64,000 nucleotides of DNA from Skeletonema tropicum. Taxonomy: Eukaryota > Bacillariophyta > Thalassiosirophyceae > Thalassiosirales > Thalassiosiraceae. Shown one piece after another: positions 33,177 to 43,547 of the stretch; position 1 is the first letter of the stretch, and each line of letters starts with the position of its first letter. Both the position numbers and the translations under genes were made by a program. The notes beneath the pieces are model-generated. The model had not been told where the DNA came from, did not search any database, and saw only the letters and a program-made list of their open reading frames with translations. Where the stretch lies: contig CM074144.1 of assembly GCA_037178625.1 (NCBI GenBank), positions 310,001-374,000 of the forward strand. Direction: 5' to 3'.

Positions 33177-36100
33177 TCAAATTCTACAATTGGAGTGGTT
33201 GGCGGAGCTACTGGAAGAGTAATAAGTGTCATATTGGTCGTCTTGCATTCCACTAAGGTCACTCGCGGTGGATCTATCTGACATTATATTCAATTGAAAC
33301 CTGATAGCACACATTGCAAGAACAACAATGCCTCCAATCATCACCCAGAAACCCCATGAAGAAAATGAAAGTCCGCGTGAATTTAACCTGGAGGTTCTAA
33401 ATAGGGACGGTTGTGATGAAGGCTGCGCAGACATAGATGGCTGAGACGAAGGCTCTGCAGATACCGACGGCTGCGATGAAATTGATGGTACGGAAGATGG
33501 GCTACTCGAGGGCTGCGAGCTCGGCTGAGATGACGGTTGATATGATGGTAAGGATGTAGGATTGCTTGACGGATGTGAACTTGGTTGAGATGTCGGCTGA
33601 ACAGACGGTGAGGATGATGGACTGCTTGTCGGTTGTGAGCTGGGCTGAGTAGAATATGATGGCTGTGAGCTTGGCCGAGATGATGATGTTGGATTATCTG
33701 ACGGCTGATTTGACGGTTCCTCAGAAGGAGCCATCGTTGGATGAGAGCTTGGCAGTGAAGAGGGATGAGAAGATGGCTCTGTGCTTGGTATAGAAGTCGG
33801 TTGAAGCGATGGTACGGTTGATGGATTGCTCGTAGGCTGCGAGCTCGGTCGACCTGTAGGCTGTGAGCTTGGTAGAAGAGATGGATGATTCGATGGTGGG
33901 AAAGATGGACTACCTGTGGGTGTGGGCTGCGAACTTGGTCTATAAGATGGATGATCTGAAGGTGAGGATGACGGACGACCTGTAGGCTGTGAGCTTGGTC
34001 TATAAGACGGGTGATCTGAAGGTGAGGATGACGGACGAGCTGTAGGCCATGAGCTAGGCTGAAAAGATGGATGGTTTGAAGGATGTGAGCTTGGCCTAAG
34101 AGATGGGTAATTCGATGGTGAGATTGACGGGCTGCTTGTGGGATGTGAGCTCGGTCGCGCAGACGGATGGTGAGACGGTGAGATTGACGGGCTGTTTGTC
34201 GGCTGCGAGCTTGGTCTATAAGATGGGAGACCTGATGGTGATGATGATGGACTGCTCGCTGGCTGTGCACTTGGCCAAAAAGATGGATTATGTGATGAAA
34301 AGAGTGTTGGAATGCTTGTCGGCTGCGAGCTTGGCTGAATAGAAATTGAAGGCTGCGAGCTTGGCTGAGTAGAAAATGTTGGATTGGACGTTGACGGATG
34401 TTGTGACGGTTTCGTAGAAGGAGCCAGAGACGGCTGAAAGCTCGGCAGAGAAGATGGACTGCTTGTCGGCTGCGAGCTTGGTAGAGAAGTAGGCTCATTT
34501 GATGGTGAGGATGATGGATTGTTCGTTGGTTGGGCACTTGGCAGAGAAGACGGATGAAGTGATGGCTCTGGGCTTGGTAGAGAAGTCGGTTTGTTTGAAG
34601 GAGAGGACGACGGACTGCTTGTCGGCTGCGAGCTCGGTAAAGAAGTTGGATTGTTTGAAGGAGAGACAGATGGAATAGAGCTTGGTAGGGAAGTTGGTTG
34701 ATGAGATGGTGAGGACGATGGACTGCTTGTCGGCTGCGAGCTCGGTAGAGAAGTTGGTTGATTTGATGGCGAGAAAGACGGACTAGAGGTTGGTAGAGAA
34801 GTAGGTTGATTTGATGGTAAGGATGATGGATTGCTCGTTGGTTGAGAGCTTGGCAGAGAAGTTGGTCGATACGATGGCGAGGATGATGGATTGCTCGTTG
34901 GTTGAATACTTGGCAGAGAAGACGGATGAATTGATGGCTCTGAGCTTGGTACCGAAGTCGGCTCATTTGAAGGAGATGACGACGGACTGCTTGTCGGCTG
35001 CGAGCTTGGTAAAGAAGTTGGTTGAATTGAAGGAGAAGACGATGGACTGCTTGTTGGCTGCGAGCTTGGTATAGAAGTTGGTTGATTTGAAGGAGAAGAC
35101 GATGGACTGCTTGTCGGCTGTGAACTTGGTAACGAAGTCGGTTGATTTGAAGGAGAGGACGATGGGATACTTGTCGGGTATGAGCTTGGTACCGAAGTCG
35201 GCTCATTTGAAGGAGAGGACGATGGGATACTTGTCGGCTGTGAACTTGGTACAAAAGTCGGTTGATGCGATGGAGAGGATGACGGACTGCTTGTTGGCTG
35301 CGAGCTTGGTAGAGAAGTTGGTTGATTCGATGGCGAGGCAGATGGACTAGAGCTTGGTAGAGAAGTTGGTTGATTTGAAGGAGAAGACGATGGACTAGAG
35401 CTTGGTACCGAAGTTGGTTGATTCGAAGGAGAGTATGACGGACTGCTTGTCGGATATGAGCTTGGTAGAGAAGTCGGCTCATTTGATGGCGAGAAAGATG
35501 GTCTAGAGCTTGGTAGAGAAGTCGGTTGGTGTGATGGTGCGGATGATGGGCTGCTTGTCGGCTGCGAGCTTGGTAGAGAAGTTGGTTGATTTGAAGGAGA
35601 GGACGATGGACTAGAGCTTGGTACCGAAGTTGGTTGATTCGAAGGAGAGGATGACGGACTGCTTGTCGGATATGAGCTTGGTACCGAAGTCGGCTCATTT
35701 GATGGCGAGAAAGATGGACTAGAGCTTGGTAGAGAAGTCGGTTGGTGTGATGGTGCGGATGATGGGCTGCTTGTCGGCTGTGAGCTGGGTTGATAAGATG
35801 GCAGATGCGATGGAGAGGACGATGGACTAGAGCTTGGTACCGATGTTGGTTGATTCGAAGGAGAGGATGACGGACTGCTTGTCGGATATGAGCTTGGTAC
35901 CGAAGTCGGCTCATTTGATGGCGAGAAAGATGGACTAGAGCTTGGTAGAGAAGTCGGTTGGTGTGATGGTGAGGATGATGGGCTGCTTGTCGGCTGTGAG
36001 CTGGGTTGATAAGATGGCAGATGCGATGGCAAGTTAGTCGGCCTCGGGGTTGGTCGACGAGTAGGCTTCTTCGTGTTCTTCCAAACAAGAATATTCTTCC

Positions 36101-36524
36101 ATTTCTGTGAAACGCGCTTGGCTCGGCGACGGGTGACTGAATCCTCATGAAGATTTTCTATGACGCTATCCTTGTTTTGGTCGTCATTATCATTATTTTC
36201 AGACAGAAAGACTTCCCTCTCATTTAAATTTGCCTGCCAAGTTTCGACCAACACCTGCTGCTCTTGTCTTTCTCCCCTACGAAAATTGTGTTGCAAGCCA
36301 TTTACTTCTGTTGTCACTCGACTTGTATCTTGCAGCGTTTCTTTTGCTGTTGTAAAGGTGTCACTGATTTGACGAAGAGTGGTTGTGGTTGTCAGCGGTT
36401 TATGGGGGGCATTAATGCCACCGCCGCTGAATTTGATGGTTCTGTCGACTCCATAATCATAAATTAAGTAATATGTCAAGTAAATTGCAACGACCCCACT
36501 AATAAGAGGCAGAAATAACTTCAT
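33177..36524 (-). CDS. giant Pro/Ser/Thr-repeat membrane protein (array member C)
   Basis: The frame is open for about 1115 codons from ATG 36524. The start is an anchor (MKLFLPLISGVVAIYLTYYLIYDYG); a 170-residue non-repeat region follows, with VLVETWQANLNEREVFLSEN and a basic KKPTRRPTPRP stretch. Then come some 800 residues of repeats on a 20-residue unit (PTSLPSSQPTSSPSSSPSNQ). The second membrane helix is FSSWGFWVMIGGIVVLAMCAI. In gene D an extra cytosolic N terminus begins with MENTFASAHYEELE; here a 1-nt loss near 36580 breaks it, so translation may start at 36524. The C tail is cut short by a frameshift. Long Pro/Ser rods of this kind suit a cell-surface or wall protein, which is inference. 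Confidence 0.72.
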   Translation of the reverse strand: MKLFLPLISGVVAIYLTYYLIYDYGVDRTIKFSGGGINAPHKPLTTTTTLRQISDTFTTAKETLQDTSRVTTEVNGLQHNFRRGERQEQQVLVETWQANLNEREVFLSENNDNDDQNKDSVIENLHEDSVTRRRAKRVSQKWKNILVWKNTKKPTRRPTPRPTNLPSHLPSYQPSSQPTSSPSSSPSHQPTSLPSSSPSFSPSNEPTSVPSSYPTSSPSSSPSNQPTSVPSSSPSSSPSHLPSYQPSSQPTSSPSSAPSHQPTSLPSSSPSFSPSNEPTSVPSSYPTSSPSSSPSNQPTSVPSSSPSSSPSNQPTSLPSSQPTSSPSSAPSHQPTSLPSSRPSFSPSNEPTSLPSSYPTSSPSYSPSNQPTSVPSSSPSSSPSNQPTSLPSSSPSASPSNQPTSLPSSQPTSSPSSSPSHQPTFVPSSQPTSIPSSSPSNEPTSVPSSYPTSIPSSSPSNQPTSLPSSQPTSSPSSSPSNQPTSIPSSQPTSSPSSSPSIQPTSLPSSQPTSSPSSSPSNEPTSVPSSEPSIHPSSLPSIQPTSNPSSSPSYRPTSLPSSQPTSNPSSLPSNQPTSLPTSSPSFSPSNQPTSLPSSQPTSSPSSSPSHQPTSLPSSIPSVSPSNNPTSLPSSQPTSSPSSSPSNKPTSLPSPEPSLHPSSLPSAQPTNNPSSSPSNEPTSLPSSQPTSSPSSLPSFQPSLAPSTKPSQHPSTSNPTFSTQPSSQPSISIQPSSQPTSIPTLFSSHNPSFWPSAQPASSPSSSPSGLPSYRPSSQPTNSPSISPSHHPSARPSSHPTSSPSISPSNYPSLRPSSHPSNHPSFQPSSWPTARPSSSPSDHPSYRPSSQPTGRPSSSPSDHPSYRPSSQPTPTGSPSFPPSNHPSLLPSSQPTGRPSSQPTSNPSTVPSLQPTSIPSTEPSSHPSSLPSSHPTMAPSEEPSNQPSDNPTSSSRPSSQPSYSTQPSSQPTSSPSSSPSVQPTSQPSSHPSSNPTSLPSYQPSSQPSSQPSSSPSSVPSISSQPSVSAEPSSQPSMSAQPSSQPSLFRTSRLNSRGLSFSSWGFWVMIGGIVVLAMCAIRFQLNIMSDRSTASDLSGMQDDQYDTYYSSSSSANHSNCRI

Positions 36525-38539
36525 CACTCGTCCGGACCTTTGCCTTGGATAGGAAACAGGCAGAGTAGATTCCAGAGCACCTTATCATCATGATCATGAT
36601 GCACTCCATTTAACCGTTCAGCTTGCTCTAGCTCCTCATAGTGTGCAGACGCGAAGGTATTTTCCATTTTGGAGCTGGATTTGTTGAAGAACTCGTTCAT
36701 TGCTTTGAGCGGGCACTGAGAGGTACGATATTGTGTTTACCAACGTGGCTGTGGGACGACCGTAATGGTAATGAGGATAATTAGTTCTCGCCAAGTGAGA
36801 TAGGAGATAGGGCGTAAGATCGCAAGTGAGTAGCACAGCAAGAAGGAGAGGAAGTGTGGCCACACGCATTTACTGTGAGATGTCGCAGGATGTCCAACGC
36901 CTACTCCAACGCTCTTGAGGTGCTTTGTTCGAGCGTCCCAATTTGTGAGTTTTTGCATGTGACATTTCTGTTCCTGTCCGTTGTGACATAGTTATTGTAC
37001 ATGTGTAATATTTTTCACTTGGTGTCCTGCTTTCGCCCTTTCAGGAAATTATGTCTCGCCTTATTTTTTTACTCATTAGCCTATTATCTACTTAGAGAAG
37101 AATGATATGAGCTGTATGTAAGTAGAAGTACAGGTACAGAGCTCAAGCACGAACCATCTTGGAGACGAAAACGCTCGTGCAACTACGAGATATCAGTTGG
37201 AGAGAGTGCAAGTTGCAATGCTACAACGTCGTAGCTGGTCTGAGAGGTCCAGTGCGGGCTGGCTGGCATCAACGCATTCCACAATATCGTAGGTATCGTC
37301 GTCAAGATGCTCATGAGTTGCTGCTGCTTGTTATTAGACTTGGTTACGATGTAATGAAAGCACGAGAGTGTTGCTAAGTCTTGTTTCTCATGACAGCATG
37401 GACAGTGACAGCTTCAGCAAAATACGCAACTCGGGAAGGATTTATCTTTTTGACTTGCCAAGCTGTAGGGCAATTATTTTAAAGATGATATTCATGCAAA
37501 CTATGAAGATCAGAAAACTTTAGAAGCCTGTCAAATCAATTGGTAATGATGCTGTAGTCACAAGTAAACATAAAATCGGATATTTTATATCCGATTCATA
37601 TCCGATTGCTGCAAAAAAGAGGCCAAAATATCCGCGGTTAGTATTGAAACAGCCTCCATAAGGTTTTCCCCTCCAAATTGTGCGTTTAGCATGATGTGCG
37701 TAAATAATGTGACGCCATGAGGTTGATTTATGCAGTCGAGTGTGGTCACAAATCGCTTGACACACCGCCACTCACGCTTTTGACACATGAGCCGAACGAG
37801 CACTGTTGTGGTCATCGAAGTGTCAACCACCGTCACCATCGACACTAATGGCCGCGGTCATCGACTTACAGTGTGGTCATAAAAAGACGACCCAGTGACA
37901 ACATTCTTGGAGTGAGTTGTTATCATAAATGCTGAGTGTAACGAAGCCGAAGCATGAATGAGAACAACTGCACGACATCTTCCAAAGGATGCGATGAGAT
38001 GGACATCAAACAACAGAACAAACATCAAAGAGTGCGTTGTCACCATGAATGCTGAGTGCAACGAAGCATGAATGGAACGACGACACGATGCAATGATTAC
38101 TTACAAACTAAAAAAGGAATGCTCATCAAGAGCAAACATGAATGAATGCGCACAAGAGCAAACAAGAACAAGTATGAAAGCGCAACAAGAGTAAAATCAA
38201 AAGCGCAAGGCATGGTAAACTTTGCCAGAGAAGTGGTTTTTTATTCAAACTTGGTAAACTTAATTCATTTAATGTCAAAGCGTTCGTGGTCGGTGTGTAA
38301 ATCAATTTTAGACCACACACTCCTTGCTTAAATCAACCCCCTCGCTTCACAAATAAAACCCCAATCGTGCTCGTTGCGTGTACTCGTGACGCAACTGGTG
38401 AGAGTGTGGTGACCAAACTCGTGGTATGACCACACTGCCGCAGCGAAGCATGCGGCAGTGTGGTCATTTACTGTGTCACCACCTTCTCGCCAGTTTTGTC
38501 ACGACACACGACAACTCGCACTAGTGTGGTTTTATATAG
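36525..38539. other. interval between the two segmental copies, with strong inverted repeats
   Basis: No gene is supported. AATCGGATAT-TTT-ATATCCGATT lies at about 37573-37595. ATGACCACACTGCCGC at 38426-38441 is followed after 10 nt by its perfect reverse complement at 38452-38467, and the core CAGTGTGGTCAT occurs also at 37869-37880. Two diverged direct repeats with GAATGCTGAGTG occur near 37927 and 38047. Confidence 0.55.
38426..38467. repeat. perfect 16-bp inverted repeat with 10-nt spacer
   Basis: ATGACCACACTGCCGC and GCGGCAGTGTGGTCAT are exact reverse complements. The outer 12 bp, CAGTGTGGTCAT, also occur alone at 37869-37880. CAGTG ends recall hAT-type termini, but no 8-bp target duplication was found. 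Confidence 0.75.
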
Positions 38540-38969
38540 TGTCACTTCTCACTTTTCGTCCAATTCATGATCAGAGGTTGATTACAGAGCCAGAGCCGGC
38601 CTACAACCTACAACATAATAATAATATACAGAAATTTTAAAGTACGTATGTTAGACCCACAGGATCAATTCGATGACAGTGCTAAATTATGTGCTTCCAT
38701 GCTATCTTACCCAATATAATGGGCCATCAGCATCAAGCTGACACGATGATATCGACGTGTGAAGGATTACATAGGAGGCGTTCGTACCCTTGAAATGAAT
38801 ATTAGGTACTAATTATGGGCGTCAACGCCCTAACTATTTCTACTGCTACTATTACTACTACCGCTACCACTGCTACCGCTGCCATCACTACTGCCGTCAG
38901 AATCATCACTGTCTTCATTACGGGGTTGCCTAGCCATACCAACACGATATTCAAAAGTCTTTCCCTCTT

Positions 38970-39215
38970 CTCCTCCTAGATTTTTATTGAAGGAAAATGT
39001 TTGTGCCTCTTCCTCTGCTAATTGTCTTCTCTTGATGGAAAATGTGTCCGCCTCTTCACCTCCTAGATTTCTCTTGAAGGAAAATGTGTCCACTTCTTCT
39101 CCTCCTAGATTTCTCTTGAAGGAAAATGTGTCCGCCTCTTCTCCTCCTAGATTTCTCTTGAAGGAAAATGTATCAGCCTCTTCTCCTCCTAGATTTCTCA
39201 TTGAGGGGTGTTGCA
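38970..39215 (-). repeat. 42-bp minisatellite coding for NLGGEEADTFSFK tail repeats
   Basis: Six tandem units of 42 bp (14 residues) encode RNLGGEEADTFSFK and variants with IK, RRQLAEEEAQTFSFN and, last, KNLGGEEGKTFEYR. The period is exact and in frame. Gene C has a shorter version at about 32960-33140. Confidence 0.85.
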
Positions 39216-41099
39216 TGTCACTTCTGTGGTAATCTACTGTGTCAAATTTTACAATTGGAGGGGTTGGCGGAGCTACTGGAAGAGAATAAGTGTCATATTG
39301 GTCGTCTTGCATTCCACTAAGGTCACTCGCGGTGGATCTATCTGACATTATATTCAATTGAAACCTGATAGCACACATTGCAAGAACAACAATGCCTCCA
39401 ATCATCACCCAGAAACCCCATGAAGAAAATGAAGGTCCGCGTGAATTCAACCTGGAGGTTCTAAATAGGGACGGTTGTGATGAAGGCTGCGCAGACATAG
39501 ATGGCTGAGACGAAGGCTCTGCAGATACCGACGGCTGCGATGAAATTGATGGTACGGAAGATGGGCTACTCGAGGGCTGCGAGCTCGGCTGAGATGACGG
39601 TTGATATGATGGTGAGGATGTAGGATTGCTTGACGGATGTGAACTTGGTTGAGATGTCGGCTGAACAGACGGTGAGGATGATGGACTGCTTGTCGGTTGT
39701 GAGCTGGGCTGAGAAGAATGTGATGGCTGTGAGCTTGGCCGAGATGATGATGTTGGATTATCTGACGGCTGATTTGACGGTTCAACAGAAGGAGCCATCG
39801 TTGGATGAGAGCTTGGCAGTGAAGAGGGATGAGAAGATGGCTCTATGCTTGGTATAGAAGTCGGTTGAAGCGATGGTACGGTTGATGGATTGCTCGTAGG
39901 CTGCGAGCTCGGTCGACCTGTAGGCTGTGAGCTTGGCAGAAGAGATGGATGATTCGATGGTGGGAAAGATGGACGACCTGTGGGCTGCAAACTTGGTCTA
40001 TAAGATGGATGATCTGAAGGTGAGGATGAAGGACGACCTGTAGGCTGTGAGCTTGGTCTATAAGACGGGTGATCTGAAGGTGAGGATGACGGACGGCCTG
40101 TAGGCCGTGAGCTAGGCTGAAGAGATGGATGGTTTGAAGGATGTGGGCTTGGCCTAAGAGATGGGTAATCCGATGGTGAGAATGACGGGCTGCTTGTGGG
40201 CTGTGAGCTCGGTCGCGCAGACGGGATGGTGAGACGGTGAGATTGACGGGCTACTTGTCGGCTGCGAGCTTGGTCTATAAGATGGAAGATCTGATGGTGA
40301 TGATGATGGACTGCTCGTTGGCTGTGAACTTGGCCGAAAAGATGGATTATGTGATGATAATGATAAGAGTGTTTGGCTGCTTGTCGGCTGCGAGCTTGGC
40401 TGAGTAGAAAATGTTGGATTGGACGTTGACGGATGTTGTGACGGTTTCGTAGAAGGAGCCAGAGACGGCTGAAAGCTCGGCAGAGAAGATGGACTGCTTG
40501 TCGGCTGCGAGCTCGGTAGAGAAGTAGGCTCATTTGATGGTGAGGATGATGGATTGCTTCGTTGGTTGGGCACTTGGCAGAGAAGACGGATGAAGTGATG
40601 GCTCTGGGATTGGAAGAGAAGTTGGTTGATTTGAAGAAGAGAACGACGGACTGCTTGTCGGCTGCGAGCTACGGTAAAGAAGTTGGATTGTTTGAAGGAG
40701 AGACAGATGGAATAGAGCTTAGGTAGGGAAGTTGGTTGATGAGATGGTGAGGACGATGGACTGCTTGTCGGCTGCGAGCTCGGCAGAGAAGTTGGTTGAT
40801 TTGATGGCGAGAAAGACGGACTAGAGCTTGGTAGAGAAGTAGGTTGATTTGATGGTAAGGATGATGGATTGCTCGTTGGTTGAGAGCTTGGCAGAGAAGT
40901 TGGTCGATTCGAAGGCGAGGATGATGGATTGCTCGTTGGTTGAGTACTTGGCAGAGAAGACGGATGAATTGATGACTCTGAGCTTCGGTACCGAAGTCGG
41001 CTCATTTGAAGGAGATGACGACGGACTGCTTGTCGGTTGCGAGCTTGGTAAAGAAGTAGGTTGATTTGAAGGAGAAGACGACGGATAGCTTGTCGGCTG

Positions 41100-41880
41100 C
41101 GAGCTTGGTATAGAAGTAGGTTGATTTGAAGGAGAAGACGATGGACTGCTTGTCGGCTGTGAACTTGGTAACAAAGTCGGTTGATTTGAAGGAGAGGACG
41201 ATGGGATACTTGTCGGGTATGAGCTTGGTACCGAAGTCGGCTCATTTGAAGGAGATGACGATGGACTGCTTGTCGGCTGTGAACTTGGTAACGAAGTCGG
41301 TTGATGCGATGGAGAGGACGACGGACTGCTTGCTGGCTGCGAGCTTGGTACCGAAGTAGGTTGATTTGAAGGAGAAGACGATGGACTGCTTGTCGGCTGT
41401 GAACTTGGTAACAAAGTCGGTTGATTTGAAGGAGAGGACGATGGGATACTTGTCGGGTATGAGCTTGGTACCGAAGTCGGCTCATTTGAAGGAGATGACG
41501 ATGGACTGCTTGTCGGCTGTGAACTTGGTAACGAAGTCGGTTGATGCGATGGAGAGGACGACGGACTGCTTGTCGGCTGCGAGCTTGGTACCGAAGTAGG
41601 TTGATTTGAAGGAGAAGACGATGGACTGCTTGTCGGCTGTGAACTTGGTAACAAAGTCGGTTGGTTTGAAGGAGAGGACGATGGGATACTTGTCGGGTAT
41701 GAGCTTGGTACCGAAGTCGGCTCATATGAAGGAGAGGACGATGGACTGCTTGTCGGCTGTGAACTTGGTAACGAAGTCGGTTGATGCGATGGAGAGGACG
41801 ACGGACTGCTTGTTGGCTGCGAGCTTGGTACCGAAGTAGGTTGATTTGAAGGAGAGGACGATGGAATGCTTGTCGGCTGC
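41100..41880 (-). repeat. 240-bp higher-order repeat made of 60-bp units
   Basis: Four 60-bp units make a 240-bp block repeated at least three times with almost no change (starts near 41120, 41360 and 41600). Each 60-bp unit encodes a 20-residue PTSxPSSxPTSSPSSSPSxx motif. The near identity of blocks points to recent unequal crossing-over. Confidence 0.85.
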
Positions 41881-43547
41881 GAGCTTGGCAGAGAAGTTGG
41901 ATGATTTGATGGGGAGACAGATGGACTAGTAGCTTCGGTACCGATGTTGGATTGATGCGATGGAGAGGACGACGGACTGCTTGTTGGCTGCGAGCTTGGT
42001 ATAGAAGTTGGTTGATTCGATGGCGAGGACAGATGGACTAGAGCTTGGTATAGAAGTCGGTTGATTTGAAGGAGAGGACGATGGAATGCTTGTCGGCTGC
42101 GAGCTCGGTAGAGAAGTTGGTTGATTCGAAGGAGAGGACGATGGACTGTAGCTTGGTACCGAAGTCGGTTGATTTGATGGCGAGAAAGATGGACTAGAGC
42201 TTGGTAGAAAAGTTGGTTGATGCGAAGGAGAGGAAGACGGACTGCTTGTCGGCTGTGAGCTGGGTTGATAAGATGGCAGATGCGATGGCAAGTTAGTCGG
42301 CCTCGGGGTTGGTCGACGAGTAGGCTTCTTCGTGTTCTTCCACCAGTTCTTGTTTTTGTTCTTGTTTTTATTCTTGTTTTTATTCTTGTTTTTGTTCTTG
42401 TTTTTATTCTTCCATTTCTGTAAGATGCGCTGGGCTCGGCGACGGGTGACTGAATCCTCTTCAAGATTTTCTACGATGCTATCCTTGTTTTGGTCGTCAT
42501 TATCATTATTTTCAGACAGAAAGACTTCCCTCTCATTTAAATTTGCCTGCCAAGTTTCGACCAACACCTGCTGCTCTTGTCTATCTCCCCTACGATAATT
42601 GTGTTGCAAGCCATTTACTTCTGTTTTCACTCGACTTGTATCTTGCAGCGTTTCTTTTGCTGTTGTAAAGGTATCACTGATTTGACGAAGAGTGGTTGTG
42701 GTTGTCGGCGGTTTATGGGGGGCATTAATGCCACCGCCGCTGAATTTGATGGTTTTGTCGACTCCATAATCATAAATTAAGTAATATGTCAAGTAAACTT
42801 GCAACGACCCCACTAATAAGAGACAGAAATAACTTCATCACTCGTCCGGACCTTTGCCTTGGATAAGAGACAGGCAGAGTAGATTCCAGAGCATCTTTAT
42901 CATCATGACGCACTCCATTTAACCGTTCAGCTCGCTCTAGCTCCTCATAGTGTGCAGACGCGAAGGTATTTTCCATTTTGGAGCTGGATTTGTTGAACTC
43001 GTTCGTTCATTGCTTTGAGCGGGCCTTAAGAGGTACGATATTGTGTTTACCAACGTGGCTGTGGGACGACCGTAATGGTAATGAGGTAATGAGTTCTCGC
43101 CACGGAGATAGGAGATAGGGCGTAAGATCGCAAGTGAGTAGCACAGCAAGAAGGAGAGGAAGTGTGGCCACACGCATTTACTGTGAGATATCTCGAGATG
43201 CCATCTCCCATCTACTCCAACGCTCGCGCGGTGCTTTGTTCGAGCGTCCCAATTTGTGAGTTTTTGCATGTGACATTTCTGTTCTGTCCGTGGTGACATA
43301 GTTATTGACATGTGTAATATTGTTCATGTGTCCTGCTTTCGCCCTTTCAGGAAGTGAATGCGAGATTTTACGTATCTCCAACTGTCCCTCTTCGGGGCTC
43401 CTGCAGTGCTTTCGATTATGCAATCGCCGCTCCCTGAACAACTCGAGGGGTTAGAGACTATGTGACTAATTTCTTATTTAAAGTCCTTAAAGCCATTTAA
43501 ATTTACGTCAACACTGAAGCTACATACTCATCAGAGAAGGATATGAC

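Larger units (their letters stand above)
32527..37047. repeat. segmental duplication, copy 1 (partner 38540-43354)
   Basis: Both ends match the second copy: GTCACTTCTCA on the left and CTTTCGCCCTTTCAGGAA on the right. The whole gene C with flanks corresponds to gene D with flanks in direct orientation, with about 1.5 kb of other sequence between. Identity is high in 5' and 3' flanks; the repeat-coding part differs in unit number. Confidence 0.85.
38830..42976 (-). pseudogene. Pro/Ser/Thr-repeat membrane protein, frame-disrupted (array member D)
   Basis: This is the paralogue of gene C in the second duplication copy. The N terminus (MENTFASAHYEELERAERL, then RVMKLFLSLISGVVA) and the whole C-terminal part from 40190 down are open. 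The C part includes repeats, the helix FSSWGFWVMIGGIVVLAMCAI, six NLGGEEADTFSFK-like tail units, TFEYRV and an acidic Ser/Gly end. Between them about ten single-base insertions relative to gene C interrupt the frame (near 42798, 42029, 41951, 41936, 41930, 40986, 40721, 40671, 40557 and 40224); I noticed no single-base deletions. It also has an (Asn-Lys)n expansion absent from C. It is either a pseudogene or a real gene hidden by uncorrected read errors. Confidence 0.75.
38540..43354. repeat. segmental duplication, copy 2 (partner 32527-37047)
   Basis: This is the direct-orientation copy of the segment carrying gene C. It is longer mainly because the 60-bp and 240-bp repeat arrays inside the gene and an Asn-Lys microsatellite near 42345-42415 are expanded. 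Confidence 0.85.

Noticed and set aside
34103..35350. Series of plus-strand frames of 70-90 codons within genes C and D
   Set aside because: These are antisense shadows of the 60-bp coding repeats, with equal spacing to the repeat period.
33383..36148. 921-codon frame rich in His, Arg, Leu and Gln opposite in phase to gene C
   Set aside because: It is the shifted reading of the Pro/Ser repeats; a 60-bp repeat without stops is open in more than one frame. The Pro/Ser frame has the membrane helices and tail.
37869..38437. hAT-type MITE with CAGTGTGGTCAT ends
   Set aside because: Ends are inverted, but the flanks show no 8-bp target duplication, and a third copy of the core makes the pairing ambiguous.
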